From Gemmatimonadales bacterium (GTDB lineage Bacteria; Gemmatimonadota; Gemmatimonadetes; Gemmatimonadales; GWC2-71-9): 6,909 bases of DNA. Every line of letters starts with the position of its first letter. Within the stretch, counting starts at the first letter, position 1. The notes beneath the pieces were generated by a model. That model saw nothing but the letters and a program-made list of their open reading frames with translations, made no database searches and had not been told where the DNA came from. The DNA lies in assembly GCA_030597435.1 (NCBI GenBank), contig JAUVRV010000140.1, forward strand, positions 1-6,909, read 5' to 3'. This document shows, one piece after another, positions 6,344 to 6,909 of the stretch. The translations under genes and the position numbers were made by a program.

Positions 6344-6909
6344 GTGTGGAACTCCCCGATCGTGTCGATCACGATCTGTTGTTGGTCGCTAGGCAGTTCG
6401 GGATAGACGGGAAGTGACAACACCTCATCGCAAGCCCGGTCTGTCTCAGGAAGCTGTCCCTCCTTGTACCCGAGGTGCTCGAAACAGGGCTGCAAGTGAA
6501 GGGCCTTGGGATAGTACACGGCGGAACCAATGCCACGCTCATTGAGGAATGAGCGAAGCTCGTCCCGCCGACTCGTGCGGATGGTGTACTGGTTGTAAAC
6601 ATGCTCGTTTGCAGGATCAGTGCGCGGAACAGTGACTGTGGAGATACCGGCTAGGCCGTCGGCATAGATCTCAGCGTGGTTCCTGCGCGCCGCATTCCAC
6701 TGATCCAATTTGGGAAGCTTGGCCAACAGGATTGCCGCTTGCAGCGTGTCCAAACGGCTGTTGGTGCCGATCTCCTCGTGCTGGTACTGCTTGGCACCAC
6801 CGTGCGTACGCAGCCTAGCCAGACGCTGGGCGAGATCGACGTCCTGAGTAGTCATAATCCCCCCGTCACCCCAACCACCGAGGTTCTTGCTGGGGAAAAA
6901 CGAGAAGGC
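6340..6909 (-). CDS. wbpE: DegT/DnrJ/EryC1 PLP-dependent sugar aminotransferase, WbpE-like (N-terminus outside window)
   Basis: The reading frame is open to the window edge, so this is the C-terminal 189 residues, about half of a family that is usually 360-400 residues long. The first visible residues contain SFFPSKNLG followed by GDGG, the family's PLP-binding motif; the lysine at 6888-6886 should form the Schiff base. NSRLD then LQAAIL, and later YYPKALHLQPCF and LSLPVYPEL, are also typical of WbpE/WlbC-type enzymes. An internal ATG at 6855 lies after the catalytic lysine and cannot be the true start. The family transfers an amino group from glutamate to a keto-sugar nucleotide in the cytoplasm. 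With WbpB- and WbpA-like genes directly downstream, the likely substrate is UDP-3-keto-GlcNAcA, giving UDP-GlcNAc3NA. Its stop codon overlaps the next start by 4 bases (GTGA). Another 3- or 4-keto sugar substrate is possible; the family is certain, the substrate is inferred from context. Confidence 0.93.
   Translation of the reverse strand, partial: AFSFFPSKNLGGWGDGGIMTTQDVDLAQRLARLRTHGGAKQYQHEEIGTNSRLDTLQAAILLAKLPKLDQWNAARRNHAEIYADGLAGISTVTVPRTDPANEHVYNQYTIRTSRRDELRSFLNERGIGSAVYYPKALHLQPCFEHLGYKEGQLPETDRACDEVLSLPVYPELPSDQQQIVIDTIGEFHT
6352..6357 (-). promoter_or_regulatory. Ribosome binding site for wbpB-like gene
   Basis: On the minus strand this reads GGGGAG, 8 bases before the GTG at 6343 and inside the last codons of the aminotransferase gene. 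It supports the GTG start and the GTGA overlap. Confidence 0.6.

Noticed and set aside
5834..6406. 190-codon plus-strand frame opposite the WbpB-like gene
   Set aside because: The opposite strand carries all WlbA/WbpB motifs; the plus-strand product has no domain signature.
6853..6855. ATG as the start of the aminotransferase
   Set aside because: The frame continues upstream through the SKNLG lysine motif to the window edge, so this is an internal methionine.

Overview
The window is one tightly packed block of sugar-nucleotide biosynthesis genes. All eight are read on the minus strand, so transcription runs from position 6909 towards position 1. Both ends cut a gene. There is almost no non-coding DNA: the largest gap is 12 bases, and no tRNA, rRNA, mobile element, CRISPR array, promoter or hairpin terminator was recognised. 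The block looks like the interior of a longer O-antigen, capsule or exopolysaccharide operon. The pathway, and a lipoprotein whose lipobox cysteine is not followed by Asp, suggest a Gram-negative bacterium. Base composition is moderately high in GC. The phylum cannot be fixed from the sequence by eye.

Region 1 (6909-4025) holds three enzymes that match the Pseudomonas/Bordetella route to diacetamido-uronic acids. They are a DegT-type aminotransferase (WbpE-like, N-terminus outside the window), a Gfo/Idh/MocA dehydrogenase (WbpB/WlbA-like) and a UDP-GlcNAc 6-dehydrogenase (WbpA-like). Together they should convert UDP-GlcNAc to UDP-GlcNAcA, then to the 3-keto sugar, then to UDP-GlcNAc3NA. The N-acetyltransferase of the next step (WbpD/WlbB) is not in the window and is predicted upstream, beyond 6909.

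Region 2 (4028-818) is a second branch built on UDP-glucuronate. UDP-glucose 6-dehydrogenase makes UDP-GlcA. A very clear UDP-glucuronate decarboxylase then makes UDP-xylose, and a UDP-glucuronate 4-epimerase-like enzyme probably makes UDP-galacturonate. The glycan served by this locus may therefore combine an amino-uronic acid with xylose and/or a hexuronic acid.

Region 3 (837-1) is of a different kind. It holds a soluble TPR-repeat protein followed, after one base, by the start of a short-signal lipoprotein. That lipoprotein starts at TTG, has a clear LAGC lipobox and opens with a TPR-like helix. The region looks more GC-rich than the enzyme genes. The pair may be assembly or export accessory factors, but that is inference.

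The genes are joined mostly by 4-base NTGA start/stop overlaps (GTGA, GTGA, TTGA, TTGA), and five of the seven visible start codons are not ATG. This points to strong translational coupling along the operon.
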